Assembly (NCBI GenBank): GCA_025357545.1
Contig: JANXPB010000236.1
Coordinates: forward strand, 1-54,532
DNA: 54,532 nt
DNA from: Holophagaceae bacterium
GTDB taxonomy: Bacteria; Acidobacteriota; Holophagae; Holophagales; Holophagaceae
Direction of reading: 5' to 3'
In this document: positions 37,887 to 47,208 of the stretch, one piece after another
How positions within the stretch are numbered: the first letter of the stretch is position 1
Layout: each line of letters starts with the position of its first letter
Position numbers and translations under genes: made by a program
Notes under the pieces: model-generated
Database searches by the model: none
Told to the model about the DNA's origin: nothing
Seen by the model: only the letters and a program-made list of their open reading frames with translations

Positions 37887-38623
37887 ACGATGAAGTGGTC
37901 CACCAGGCCATCCACCAGGGCTGACAGGATCCCTAACCCGCCGGACCGGCCCCATTGGGATTGGAATTCCGTGGAACTGGAAGGGTGCATGCCCAGATCC
38001 ATGCGGACCATCTGGGCCTTGGCCCGCTGCTCTTCATCCAGGCGCGCCACATCCCGCTCGTGGCTTTTATCGAGGCCGCCGCCCTGGATGAATTCCAGCA
38101 CCTGCCGCAACTCATCCTTGTCGAACCAGAGGCCGTGGCGCTTGCAGCCGTCCACCAGCACACCGGAAATCCGGGCGTAGTTGTAGCGGTTCATCATCTG
38201 GCTGCAGGCCGGACAAGGGCGGTAGATGACCTCGAGCCCCATGGTGGCCTGGGTGTGCGGAACCGTGGGCAGGGCGCCCAGGGCCCGCCCCCGGACCTCC
38301 TTGTCGCCCGCAACCTTGTCGAAAAGATCCTGCCGCAGCCAGACCCCGCCGCAGAGCAGGCATTGGTCGACTTCCACGCCCCCCAAGATGGAGCGGCTCA
38401 GCTTCGCTTTGCGGCATCCGGGACAGCCCAGCTCGGTGGGCAGCTCCTCCGTTGGGGTGATGGCGGCCCCGCAGTTTCCGCAGTGCTTCGCATGCACCGA
38501 CACCATGCCCATGCAGTTCGGGCAGGCCACCGTGGCCACCTGGGAGCCGCAGCTCCGGCAGACCATTTCGTCGGGGCCCACGGGCCCGCCGCAGGCTCCG
38601 CACTGAAGAACGCCAGTCTCCAT
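37883..38623 (-). CDS. Zinc-ribbon / zf-TFIIB-like domain protein
   Basis: CGACGGPVGPDEMVCRSCG, CPNC...CGNCG, VDQCLLCGGVWLRQDLFDKV, CPACSQMMNRYNYARISGVLVDGCKRHGLWFDKDEL. Confidence 0.82.
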   Translation of the reverse strand: METGVLQCGACGGPVGPDEMVCRSCGSQVATVACPNCMGMVSVHAKHCGNCGAAITPTEELPTELGCPGCRKAKLSRSILGGVEVDQCLLCGGVWLRQDLFDKVAGDKEVRGRALGALPTVPHTQATMGLEVIYRPCPACSQMMNRYNYARISGVLVDGCKRHGLWFDKDELRQVLEFIQGGGLDKSHERDVARLDEEQRAKAQMVRMDLGMHPSSSTEFQSQWGRSGGLGILSALVDGLVDHFIV

Positions 38624-38630
38624 GCCCACC

Positions 38631-39410
38631 TCAGCGCTGGGGAGCGGGAGCCGTGGCAGGAACACTCTGCCCAGGCTTGGTTTCCGGAGGGGCGTCAGGC
38701 TCGACCCTGGGCCGGGGCGGCGCATAGAAAGTGGGCGAACCATGGGCGCTCCAGCCAAAGCGGTCCTGCAGCTTGGCCACCACCACCCGCGCGAAGGCCC
38801 GGGCCTCCTCTTCACGGATGCGGCCTTCATCGTCGGCTTCGCGCCGGCTGAGCGGGTCCATGGCGTCGATCACCTCGTCGCCGCCCACATCGAATTCCGC
38901 CAAGGGTGCGCCGGCAGCCTGGGCTCCAGGTTGGCGGAGGCGGATCGTGGCGCTCACATCTAGAGGCCGGTAACCCAGCCGGTCCAGCTCCGCACGCCGC
39001 GAGCCCGCGGCATGGCTGGCGGCGAAGAGGCCCCACCAGAATCCATCGAAAACGCTGTAGCGGTTCCCCGAGGCCGCCCCGATGAGGCCCACGGCTGCGC
39101 CGGTGATGACGCCCACCGCGGCGGGGCTGGGGCCCCCGCGATAGCGCTTCACATCGGTGATGGCCACCTCGAGGCCCGCGGTGTCCGCCGGCCCCTGCAC
39201 CCCTTCGGGTACCACCACCACCCGTGTGGCGAGCTTGGCCTGCAGGGCGGCGCTGTACTCCCGGCGGACCTCCTCGCCATGGGGTACGTCAGCTGGAATG
39301 GTCATGCGGACCGCGACGGGAGTGGGCCGCAGGCGGAAGGCCTCCACTTCCGGGCGGGTGCAGGCCAGAAGGCTTAGAGCAGCGGCGAGGAGGAAGACCT
39401 CTCGTTTCAT
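38631..39410 (-). CDS. Hypothetical lipoprotein
   Basis: MKREVFLLAAALSLLAC lipobox; glycine-rich GVITGAAVGLIGAASGN. Confidence 0.7.
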   Translation of the reverse strand: MKREVFLLAAALSLLACTRPEVEAFRLRPTPVAVRMTIPADVPHGEEVRREYSAALQAKLATRVVVVPEGVQGPADTAGLEVAITDVKRYRGGPSPAAVGVITGAAVGLIGAASGNRYSVFDGFWWGLFAASHAAGSRRAELDRLGYRPLDVSATIRLRQPGAQAAGAPLAEFDVGGDEVIDAMDPLSRREADDEGRIREEEARAFARVVVAKLQDRFGWSAHGSPTFYAPPRPRVEPDAPPETKPGQSVPATAPAPQR

Positions 39411-39541
39411 GGCGGGCTCCGATAGTGATATTTCCGAGGAAAGGCCAGATGGGCAACCTTGGGTCTAAATGGGTTTCGATCAGCTGAATCAAGACACATG
39501 CCAGAAGCATGTGGCCCCGCGTAGCATAGTAGCTGGGGGAC

Positions 39542-40579
39542 GTGGTGCTGATCCTGATGGAATGCGGAGCCACCGCCGAACAGGTTCGGCAGGTGCTTGA
39601 AACGCTGGGAAGCGCCGGCGTGCGGGCGCAGGTGCAGGATGGTGCCGAGGCCCTGCACATCCTCGCGCCCCATGCGTCCAAGGCGCTCAAACCCGACCGA
39701 CTGGAAACCATGGGCGGGGTCCGCAAGGTCGTGCCCATCACCTCGCCCTTCAAGCTGGCCTCCAGCGATTCCGCGCCAGGGCGCACCATCGTGGACGTGC
39801 GAGGCGTTAAGGTCGGCGGGCCTGGACTGGCCCTGGTGGCCGGCCCCTGCGGCGTGGAGAGCCGGGACCAACTCTTCGCCACGGCCCGCTATGTGGCCGA
39901 GGCCGGCGTCAAGCTCCTGCGGGCCGGCGCCTTCAAGCCCCGCACCAGCCCCTACAGCTTCCAAGGCCTGGGCCTCGAGGGACTGAAATTGTTGGAGGAG
40001 GCCCGCGCCGAATTCGACCTGGGCATCGTCACCGAGGCCACTGAACTAGAAACCTTCGATGCTGTGGAACGGACCGCGGACCTCATCCAGATCGGGGCGC
40101 GGAACATGCAGAATTTCGCACTATTGAAGCGGGCGGGCCGCAGCGAAAAGCCGGTCCTCCTGAAACGGGGGCCCTCAGCGACTCTGGAGGAATGGCTTTA
40201 TGCCGCGGAGTACGTGCTGTCCGAGGGAAACCGCAACGTGATCCTTTGCGAACGGGGCATCCGCACTTGGAGCGACCACGCCCGCAATACCCTGGACGTG
40301 AGCGTAGTGCCCGCCGCCAAGGCCCTCACCCACCTGCCGATCATGGTGGATCCGAGCCACGCCACCGGACGGCGGGATCTGGTGATCCCCTGCGCCCGCG
40401 CCGGGGTCGCCGCGGGGGCTCACGGGCTCTTGGTGGAGACCCACTGCCAACCCGAGAAGGCCCTCAGCGACGGGCCCCAGGCGCTGCTGCCCTCGGACTT
40501 CCTGCAGCTGGTGCACCAGTGCCGGGCCATCCATGCCGTCCTGCGGGAGGCCACGGTCCCCACGGGATTGGCGTTCTAG
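39542..40579 (+). CDS. aroF: 3-deoxy-7-phosphoheptulonate synthase (AroF-I type)
   Basis: VAGPCGVESRDQLFATARYVAEAGVKLLRAGAFKPRTSPYSFQGLGLEGL, IQIGARNMQNF, VDPSHATGRRDLV. Confidence 0.95.
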   Translation: MVLILMECGATAEQVRQVLETLGSAGVRAQVQDGAEALHILAPHASKALKPDRLETMGGVRKVVPITSPFKLASSDSAPGRTIVDVRGVKVGGPGLALVAGPCGVESRDQLFATARYVAEAGVKLLRAGAFKPRTSPYSFQGLGLEGLKLLEEARAEFDLGIVTEATELETFDAVERTADLIQIGARNMQNFALLKRAGRSEKPVLLKRGPSATLEEWLYAAEYVLSEGNRNVILCERGIRTWSDHARNTLDVSVVPAAKALTHLPIMVDPSHATGRRDLVIPCARAGVAAGAHGLLVETHCQPEKALSDGPQALLPSDFLQLVHQCRAIHAVLREATVPTGLAF

Positions 40580-40660
40580 GCCCATGCTCTGGCCCCCAAA
40601 GCCACACTAGGGCTTGGTCCAGACCCCAGCCCGCGCTAGAATCGAGGGTTCGGAGTATTC

Positions 40661-41041
40661 ATGAGCGGCTTTCTGCTGACCCTTCATATCGTCCTTAGCA
40701 TCGTGCTCGTTTCCATCGTCCTGCTGCAGCCCGGCGCCAAGGGTGGCGGCATGGGTTCGGCCTTCGGCGGCGGCGGTGCCAACACTGCCTTCGGCGCCCA
40801 GGGCGCGGCGCCAGTGCTCGCGAAGATCACCTACTACGTCGTGGCCTGCTTCCTGGCCACTTCCCTGATGATCGAATACGTGGTGGTGAAGCAGAACCGT
40901 TCGGTGCTGGACAAGCTGCCCGAAACCAAGCCTGCGGCTTCAGCTCCAGTCCTCCCGAAGGCCGCGCCGGCCGCACCGACCACACCTTCGACCCCCGCAC
41001 CAGCGGTTCCCGCAAGCGGATCCACTCCCGCCAAGAAATAA
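40661..41041 (+). CDS. secG: Preprotein translocase subunit SecG
   Basis: LHIVLSIVLVSIVLLQPGAKGGGMGSAFGGGGANTAFGAQGAA + second TM. Confidence 0.93.
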   Translation: MSGFLLTLHIVLSIVLVSIVLLQPGAKGGGMGSAFGGGGANTAFGAQGAAPVLAKITYYVVACFLATSLMIEYVVVKQNRSVLDKLPETKPAASAPVLPKAAPAAPTTPSTPAPAVPASGSTPAKK

Positions 41042-41128
41042 GCAATTCCGCTGGACGGCGGCGGGGCCCGGAACGGTCTCTGACGTTGACGCCAACCACT
41101 CTGGCTGGCATCCTGGAAATTCACTCAT

Positions 41129-41214
41129 GCCCGCGTGGTGAAACTGGTAGACACGCCATCTTGAGGTGGTGGTGGCCAAAAGCCGTAGCAGTTCGAGTCT
41201 GCTCGCGGGCACCA
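41129..41214 (+). tRNA. tRNA-Leu (anticodon GAG)
   Basis: GCCCGCG acceptor pairs with CGCGGGC, D-loop GGTAGACAC, anticodon arm CCATC-TTGAGGT-GGTGG, TTCGAGT T-loop, encoded CCA. Confidence 0.95.
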
Positions 41215-41220
41215 AACAAA

Positions 41221-41243
41221 AGAGCGCCGCAGGGCGCTCTTTT
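41221..41243 (+). terminator. Rho-independent terminator after tRNA-Leu
   Basis: AGAGCGCC-GCAG-GGCGCTCT perfect 8-bp stem followed by TTT. Confidence 0.82.
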
Positions 41244-41244
41244 C

Positions 41245-41300
41245 AGGTATGAGATATGAGGTTTGAAGGACAAGGAACGAGGCCCGAGCTGCGAGGAAAT
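41245..41300. repeat. Degenerate 7-bp-period array (AGGTATG AGATATG AGGTTTG AAGGACA AGGAACG AGGCCCG AGCTGCG AGGAAAT)
   Basis: Read directly; 8 consecutive A[AG]G-phased heptamers between terminator and mutY start. Confidence 0.45.
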
Positions 41301-41342
41301 CCCATCACTTGGCCCACGATTTGGCCTGAATCGTCTCAGCTC

Positions 41343-42455
41343 ATGGCACCCCTCGGCCCCTGGTTCGAAGCCCACCGCCGGGCCATGCCTTGGCGCCACG
41401 AAGATCTGGACGCGCCCCATCCCGAGCCTTATGCGGTCCTGGTCTCGGAGATGATGCTCCAGCAAACCCAGGTGGCGACGGTCATCCCTTACTTTGAGCG
41501 CTGGATGGTGCGCTTCCCCGACGCCGCGTCCCTCGCCCAGGCGGCGCCGGATGCCGTGCACAAGGCCTGGGAAGGCTTGGGCTACTATCGGCGGGCGCGC
41601 CACCTGCAGGCTGCGGCACAGGCCATTGCGGAACACGGTTGGCCTACGGATCTGGCAGGCCTGATGCAGTTGCCGGGACTCGGCTCCTACACCGGAGCCG
41701 CGGTGGCTTCCATCGCCTTTCAATGGCCCGAACCAGCCTTGGATGGCAACGCCTTTCGCGTGCTGGCGAGGCTACTGGCCCTCGACGGGGATCCCAAATG
41801 CCAAGCCCCGGAGCTGCGGATCTGGCTAAGGGCGGCGCTGTCCGCCTTGGGTCCGTCACGCATCACCCAGGGCCTCATGGAACTGGGTGCGACGGTCTGC
41901 ACACCGACCCCGCGTTGCCCTTTGTGTCCACTCGCCGGTGCCTGTGAAGCCCGGCGCTTGGGTGCCACCGCGCGTATCCCACCCACGGTCACCCGCCAGA
42001 AGCCTTTGGAAACGGATATCTGGCTATTGGCCATCGCAGCCAAGGACTGCTGGCTGCTGCGTCCCCCCGCCGGAACGGGACTGCTCGCGGGCCTCTGGAC
42101 TTGGCCTGCGTTAAAGAACTTGGCCCAGGCAGTTGGCAGCGATCTCGCCGCGGATCCTCAGATTCTTTTTTCGGCCATCGAGGTGCGCGCCTGGACCGGG
42201 TGGACCCAGGTCTACACCCATCGCCGGGAGCGCGTGGAGCCATGGCGTCTGCGCTTCCCCGATACCGTCGGAGCGCCGGCGGCGCCCCTTGGCTTTCGTT
42301 GGGTCGAAACCGCAGACCTGCCCCTGCTGCCCTTCGGCAAACGCGACCAGCGTTTGCGGGACCTCCTGCAAACTCCCGCCGATGCCCCCCTTCTAGGCCC
42401 CGATCCGATCGAGGTATGGCGCCGGCTCAACAGCGATGCAGGCCCTGCGGCGTAA
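41343..42455 (+). CDS. mutY: A/G-specific adenine glycosylase
   Basis: WFEAHRRAMPWR, SEMMLQQTQVATVIPYFERWM, LPGLGSYTGAAVASIAF, 4Fe-4S CTPTPRCPLCPLAGAC. Confidence 0.95.
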   Translation: MAPLGPWFEAHRRAMPWRHEDLDAPHPEPYAVLVSEMMLQQTQVATVIPYFERWMVRFPDAASLAQAAPDAVHKAWEGLGYYRRARHLQAAAQAIAEHGWPTDLAGLMQLPGLGSYTGAAVASIAFQWPEPALDGNAFRVLARLLALDGDPKCQAPELRIWLRAALSALGPSRITQGLMELGATVCTPTPRCPLCPLAGACEARRLGATARIPPTVTRQKPLETDIWLLAIAAKDCWLLRPPAGTGLLAGLWTWPALKNLAQAVGSDLAADPQILFSAIEVRAWTGWTQVYTHRRERVEPWRLRFPDTVGAPAAPLGFRWVETADLPLLPFGKRDQRLRDLLQTPADAPLLGPDPIEVWRRLNSDAGPAA

Positions 42456-43422
42456 AGCCCGCAGGCAGCACCGGCAGAGCCATGGCGCCCAGGGCCGCGC
42501 GGGCAGCCTCCGTCTTGCCCGGCTTCACCACCAGGATGCAGCAGCCGCCACCACCCGCGCCGCAGGGCTTCATGCCTGCGTACCAGCCCTCCAGCTGGCC
42601 ACGCTGGCGCACTGCGCGCATGGCATCCGTCTCCACCGCCGGCGACAAGCGCACCCGGGCCTTGCCTTCGCGCTCCAGCAGTTCGGCCACTTCACCTGGG
42701 TTGTTGGGTACCGCCAGCGCCATTGCCTCCGCGAGGGCGGCGATGTCGGTGAGCGCGGACCGCGTCGTGGCATCGCCTTCCATGAAGCGCTTGTAGGCTT
42801 CCCAGTTGGTGAGGCCCGAGTGATGGGGCGCACCGGTGTAGAAGACCAGCAGGTCCTGCAGCAGCTCGGGATGAGGCGTGAGCCGCTCCCAGCGCGGAGT
42901 GGGGCCCCAATGCAGGGCCAGGGCTCCGCCCAGGGCCGCTGGATAGTAGTCCTGCCACCCGGCGGGCGACTGCACCTCCCGGGCTTCCAGATCCCGCAAA
43001 AGGGGCACCTGGGCGGCCAGTGCTGCCCCTGCTTCGCAGCCCATGGCCGCACCGAGCAACCCCACCCCCAGACAACTCGAAACCCCCAGCCCCGAGCCCT
43101 TCGGAACTGGACTCTGGATCCGTAAACGGGCGGGCTTCCGGGGCGCGGCATCGAGCACTCGCCATACCCAGGAAAGCCCTGGCGGCGGCTGCGCCGGCCA
43201 GACCGGAACATCCATGGTGAGCCCCAGGTCCTCGCTTCTGAAGCGATGCCCGGCGCCGCCAAAGGTAGTCTCCAGCTCGATCCAAAGGTCGATGGCCGCG
43301 TTCACGGTGGAACCGCCGCCCATCAGGGCATAGATGGGCCACAGGTCCAGGGTCCCCCCCGCCAAGTCGATGCGAACGGGTACCCGCCAGCGCTCGATGG
43401 GCCCGATTGGTTCAGTAGCCAA
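42427..43422 (-). CDS. GHMP-family sugar kinase-like protein
   Basis: RVPVRIDLAGGTLD, SPVPKGSGLGVSSCLGVGLLGA, KPCGAGGGGCCILV. Confidence 0.85.
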   Translation of the reverse strand: MATEPIGPIERWRVPVRIDLAGGTLDLWPIYALMGGGSTVNAAIDLWIELETTFGGAGHRFRSEDLGLTMDVPVWPAQPPPGLSWVWRVLDAAPRKPARLRIQSPVPKGSGLGVSSCLGVGLLGAAMGCEAGAALAAQVPLLRDLEAREVQSPAGWQDYYPAALGGALALHWGPTPRWERLTPHPELLQDLLVFYTGAPHHSGLTNWEAYKRFMEGDATTRSALTDIAALAEAMALAVPNNPGEVAELLEREGKARVRLSPAVETDAMRAVRQRGQLEGWYAGMKPCGAGGGGCCILVVKPGKTEAARAALGAMALPVLPAGFTPQGLHRC

Positions 43423-44137
43423 GATCCGCCATTTCCTGTTGGGCGGTGCGGGCTTCAGGCGTGCCTGGAAAGCCGTCCACCAGCTCCTTGAAAACCCGCA
43501 GCGCCGCTGGCTTGAGGCCCTGCTTCAAGAGGCACTGGCCCCGTTTGAGTTTGGCCGGTAGGAACTGGGCGGAACTGGGGTGGTCCCGCAGGATGCGATC
43601 GAAGGCCGCCTGGGATTTTTCGTAGCTCTTCTGGTTGTAGAAGGACATGCCCAGGAAAAAAAGGGCGTCCGGCTTCCTGACACTGTTGGGATAGGTGCGG
43701 GTGAAGAGGTCGAGGCCCTCGGATGCAATGGCGTAATTGCCACGGTTGTAGTCCAGCACTGCGCTGCCAAAGGCTTTCTCGTCATCAGACGTGCTGGCGG
43801 GCGGCGTGGCGGATGTCGGCGAGGCCGGTGCGGCAGCTGTGCGGCTCATGTTGCCCATGCGGTTGTTGATGACCTTGGTGGCGTCCGTCAGCTGGCGCAG
43901 CGTCTCCTGGAGGTCGGCGCGGAACTGCCGGTCCTCGGCACGCCATTCGGTGGATTCGCGGCGGTCCGTATCGGCCTTGCGGCTGTTTTCCTCTTGCTGC
44001 TGCCGGAGTTTGAAGACTTCCACCTTCATTTCGCCAGCCTCCCGCTCCACGGACTTGAGCCGTTCGTCCGACTCGCAGCCGCTGAAGATGGCCACCCCGC
44101 TGAGGATGGCGATGAGAGCCATGTTGCGCTGATGCAT
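43412..44137 (-). CDS. ybgF: Tol-Pal system protein YbgF/CpoB-like (coiled-coil + TPR)
   Basis: Lipobox IFSGC, coiled-coil N-terminus, AVLDYNRGNYAIASEGLDLFTRTYPNS, ALFFLGMSFYNQKSYEKSQAAFDRIL; next to pal. Confidence 0.82.
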   Translation of the reverse strand: MHQRNMALIAILSGVAIFSGCESDERLKSVEREAGEMKVEVFKLRQQQEENSRKADTDRRESTEWRAEDRQFRADLQETLRQLTDATKVINNRMGNMSRTAAAPASPTSATPPASTSDDEKAFGSAVLDYNRGNYAIASEGLDLFTRTYPNSVRKPDALFFLGMSFYNQKSYEKSQAAFDRILRDHPSSAQFLPAKLKRGQCLLKQGLKPAALRVFKELVDGFPGTPEARTAQQEMADLGY

Positions 44138-44219
44138 GGAACCTCCTGGCGAAGTGGCTTCCCTTAAAATAGTCGGAGGACACCGCTGCTCCCCGCTGGA
44201 TCATGGATCCCAGGCGGGC

Positions 44220-44771
44220 CTAGTTCTGAAGCTTGAATTCACCCCGGCGGTTGGCGAAGAAACTCTCTTCGCTCTGGCCCGTGACCTTGGGCTTTTCCTT
44301 GCCGTAGCTGATGGTGCCCATGCGGTCCCGGTTGACCCCCAATCCCGACAGGTAGTTCTGGGCAGCCACGGCCCGGCGGTCGCCGAGGGCCAGGTTGTAT
44401 TCCACCGTGCCGCGCTCGTCGCAATGGCCTTCGATCATGATGCGCGCCGAGGCATAGGCTTTCATGAAGGACGCGACTGACTGCAGTTTCGGCTTGTCGG
44501 CATCGCGGATCTCGGAGCTGTCGAAATCGAAATTGATGTCTTTCAAGGCAGTGTTCGCGGCCTTCTGGAATTCCGCGTACTTCGCTGCGCTCATGTCCGT
44601 GGGCTTGGCGGTCTCGACCGGGGCCTTCGTGTCGGCGGGCGGCGGTTCCACTTTGGTGGTGGTCGTAGTCGGCGGCGGCGGCTCGGGTGTGGGCTCGGGC
44701 TTCTTGCAGGCCAAGCCTATGGCCATCCCCAGGGTGCCGCCTAGAACGAGAAGGGTTCGAACCGGTCGCAT
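44220..44771 (-). CDS. pal: Peptidoglycan-associated OmpA-family lipoprotein
   Basis: Lipobox IGLAC; INFDFDSSEIRDADKPKLQSVASFM, IEGHCDERGTVEYNLALGDRRAVAAQNYLSGLGV. Confidence 0.93.
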   Translation of the reverse strand: MRPVRTLLVLGGTLGMAIGLACKKPEPTPEPPPPTTTTTKVEPPPADTKAPVETAKPTDMSAAKYAEFQKAANTALKDINFDFDSSEIRDADKPKLQSVASFMKAYASARIMIEGHCDERGTVEYNLALGDRRAVAAQNYLSGLGVNRDRMGTISYGKEKPKVTGQSEESFFANRRGEFKLQN

Positions 44772-45019
44772 GAATGCTACCTCCATGTAGGCCCTTGGGA
44801 GAACGCGGACTCAGCTTAACAAGTCACGAAGGAAGGGCTAGTAAAAATTAGCGGGCGATGCGGAATGGGCGGAGCTTTACTGATTATTACGCTACAGCAG
44901 CTTAGGTGGGCCAAAGGTCGACCCGGCGGACGAACTGGTGGGTGTTGCCCTCCCCGACAGACGCACGAGGATCCCAGTCCCCGCGATGAATGCGAATCCG
45001 CAAGGACTTCGGACAGAAC

Positions 45020-46405
45020 TCACCTGCTTCGGGTCCATTTCGGGCTCTGGCAGAAGGTGAATTCCGTAAGCCGCTTGACGGAGTTGCCGGACAGGTCCGT
45101 GGTCCAGATCTGCATGTTGCCGCCACGGTTGCTGGAGAAGACCAGGCGGCGTTCGTCCGGAGCCCAAGCTGGCGATTCACTCGAAGCCACTCCGGTGGTG
45201 ATCTGATAGGCCTTTCCCATTTCCAGCTTGAAGACGAAGAGATCGAACTTGCCTTCAAAGCGTGAGACGTAGGCGATCATGGCCCCGTTGGGGCTCCAGG
45301 AGGGACTGGCGTTGTAGCTGCCTTCGCCCGAGAGACGGCGCACATTGGAACCATCCTCCTCCATCAGATAGACCTGGGGGCCGCCTTCCCGGTCGGAAGT
45401 GAAAGCGATCTGGGTGCCCGCGGGATTCCAACTGGGCTCGGTGTTGATGAAGCCACCATCCGTGAGTTTGCGCACCCGGCCGCTCTGGACATCCATCACC
45501 ACGATGTCGCTGTTACCCCGGCGGTCACTCTGGGTGAAGGCCAGGCGCTTGCCATCCGGGGACCAGATGGGCGCGTAGCAGCTGCCCTGCGAACCGGCAG
45601 CGGCGGCGGGGTAGAGCCGTTCGTGGGGTCCGCCGGACTTTTTCTGGCCCCAGATTTCGGGGGCACCGCCCTTGTAGGTCACGTAGGCCAGCCGGCCATC
45701 CGGCGCCACAGTGGGCGACAGGGTCAGGCTCCCGTAGCGGGTGAGCTGGATGGGATTCGCGCCATCGCGGTCCACCTGGAAGATCTCCTTGATGCCCGGC
45801 GCCATCTGCCGCACGAACACCACGCGGGTGTTGGCGATGCCGCGCTCGCCGGTGAGGCGATCCACCAAGTCGTCCGCCACCGTATGGGCGATGCGGCGCA
45901 GGAGGGCCACGTTGCCAGAATAGTTTTTATTGAACGCATAGCGCAGCTGCTTGCCGTCTCCCTGGGAGGTCGCCTTCACGTCCAGCACCTGGAGCACCAG
46001 CGTAACGGCCTCGCCGGCCTTGCTGAGCCGCATGGACAGCACCCATTCCGCGCCTGTATCGAGCCACGCCTTGGCCGTGGAGGCTTCCACGCTGGTGGGC
46101 AGCTTGTCTTTGAGCAATGAAAAAGGGCCCGCCTCCTCAAGATCGCGCCGCAGCGTATCCGTGAAGGCAGCGGTCACTTCAGTGGCATCGAGGCCCGTGA
46201 GCAACGGATTCGGCATCGCGATGCCCAGCTTGCCCTGGCGGGCATCCACGGTGACTTCCATTTGCGTACCCGGGGCTTGGACCCGAAGCTTGGCAGGGGT
46301 GCCTGGGTTCTTCGGCTGGGTCTGCGCGGACAGCAGCAGATGGCCTACCAGGATCCAGATCCCCATCGTCATCCGGGGCCATCTTTGGGGCATCATACGG
46401 CTCAT
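45020..46405 (-). CDS. tolB: Tol-Pal system beta-propeller protein TolB
   Basis: ORF 45020..47056 trimmed to MSRMMPQ; WSPDGKRLAFTQSDRRGNSDIVVMDV, PSWNPAGTQIAFTSDREGGPQVYLM repeats. Confidence 0.93.
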   Translation of the reverse strand: MSRMMPQRWPRMTMGIWILVGHLLLSAQTQPKNPGTPAKLRVQAPGTQMEVTVDARQGKLGIAMPNPLLTGLDATEVTAAFTDTLRRDLEEAGPFSLLKDKLPTSVEASTAKAWLDTGAEWVLSMRLSKAGEAVTLVLQVLDVKATSQGDGKQLRYAFNKNYSGNVALLRRIAHTVADDLVDRLTGERGIANTRVVFVRQMAPGIKEIFQVDRDGANPIQLTRYGSLTLSPTVAPDGRLAYVTYKGGAPEIWGQKKSGGPHERLYPAAAAGSQGSCYAPIWSPDGKRLAFTQSDRRGNSDIVVMDVQSGRVRKLTDGGFINTEPSWNPAGTQIAFTSDREGGPQVYLMEEDGSNVRRLSGEGSYNASPSWSPNGAMIAYVSRFEGKFDLFVFKLEMGKAYQITTGVASSESPAWAPDERRLVFSSNRGGNMQIWTTDLSGNSVKRLTEFTFCQSPKWTRSR

Positions 46406-46461
46406 CTGGGCTCCATATCCATTGGGTGCATAGAGTATCAAAAGAGTTTCCCACGCTTCGC

Positions 46462-47208
46462 TCAAGCTATCCTGCGGGGCCCTGCTTCCGTCCCCAGCAG
46501 CAGGCAAAAGAGGCCCAGAGAGGGCCAGATGAGTTGCCAGGGGCTCACCAGCAAAAAGGCGCGGCCTGCCGCCAACATGGCTCCCCACGAGGCCCGCTCC
46601 GGCGGAAGGCCCAGTCCCAGAAAGCTGAGCCCGCCTTCGGCCAGAACCACGGCCCCGATCCCCACGGCGGCCTGGGCCGCAAGGAGGGGCCAGAGCCGTG
46701 GCAGCAGGTGGCGGCTCCAGAGATGGGCCCGCTTCGCGCCCATAAGCCTGGCCTGTTGCAGGCTGCGATCCTCCCGCAAAGCATCCAGCTGGATCAGGGC
46801 CAGCCGCGCGTAGGGGATCCAACCGCCGATGGCCAGGGCCAGGATCAGCGCCCCATACCCAGGCCTCAGGAAGGCCAGAAGGAAGAGGCACAGCAGCAGC
46901 GAAGGGATGGACGCCAGGATATCGGCGAAAGCCAGCAAGCTGCGGCGGGCCATCGGGGAAGGATGAACCAGCAGGGCTCCGAGCAGCCCAGTGGCGAGGT
47001 GCAATGCCGTGAGTCCAAGGCCCAAGGCCAGCGCCCTCGCGCCCCCCAGCCACCACCGCGCGAAGAGATCACGACCCATCTCATCGGTACCGAAAATATG
47101 CTGGAATTGGGGCCGCTCGAGCCGGTGCAGCAGATCCACCCCGCCTTCACCTCCAAATACAAAGCCGAGCAAGAGGAAGGCCGAGGCTGCAATCCAGACA
47201 CGCCTCAT
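46462..47208 (-). CDS. ABC transporter permease, DppC-like
   Basis: HIFGTDEMGRDLFARWWLGGARAL, YARLALIQLDALREDRSLQQARLMGAKRAHLWSRHLLPRLWP (EAA loop), GLSFLGLGLPPERASWGAML. Confidence 0.88.
   Translation of the reverse strand: MRRVWIAASAFLLLGFVFGGEGGVDLLHRLERPQFQHIFGTDEMGRDLFARWWLGGARALALGLGLTALHLATGLLGALLVHPSPMARRSLLAFADILASIPSLLLCLFLLAFLRPGYGALILALAIGGWIPYARLALIQLDALREDRSLQQARLMGAKRAHLWSRHLLPRLWPLLAAQAAVGIGAVVLAEGGLSFLGLGLPPERASWGAMLAAGRAFLLVSPWQLIWPSLGLFCLLLGTEAGPRRIA

Noticed and set aside
46406-47056. N-terminal extension of the TolB ORF up to 47056
   Set aside because: Overlaps the DppC permease out of frame and has no domain-like sequence; TolB signal peptide begins at 46405
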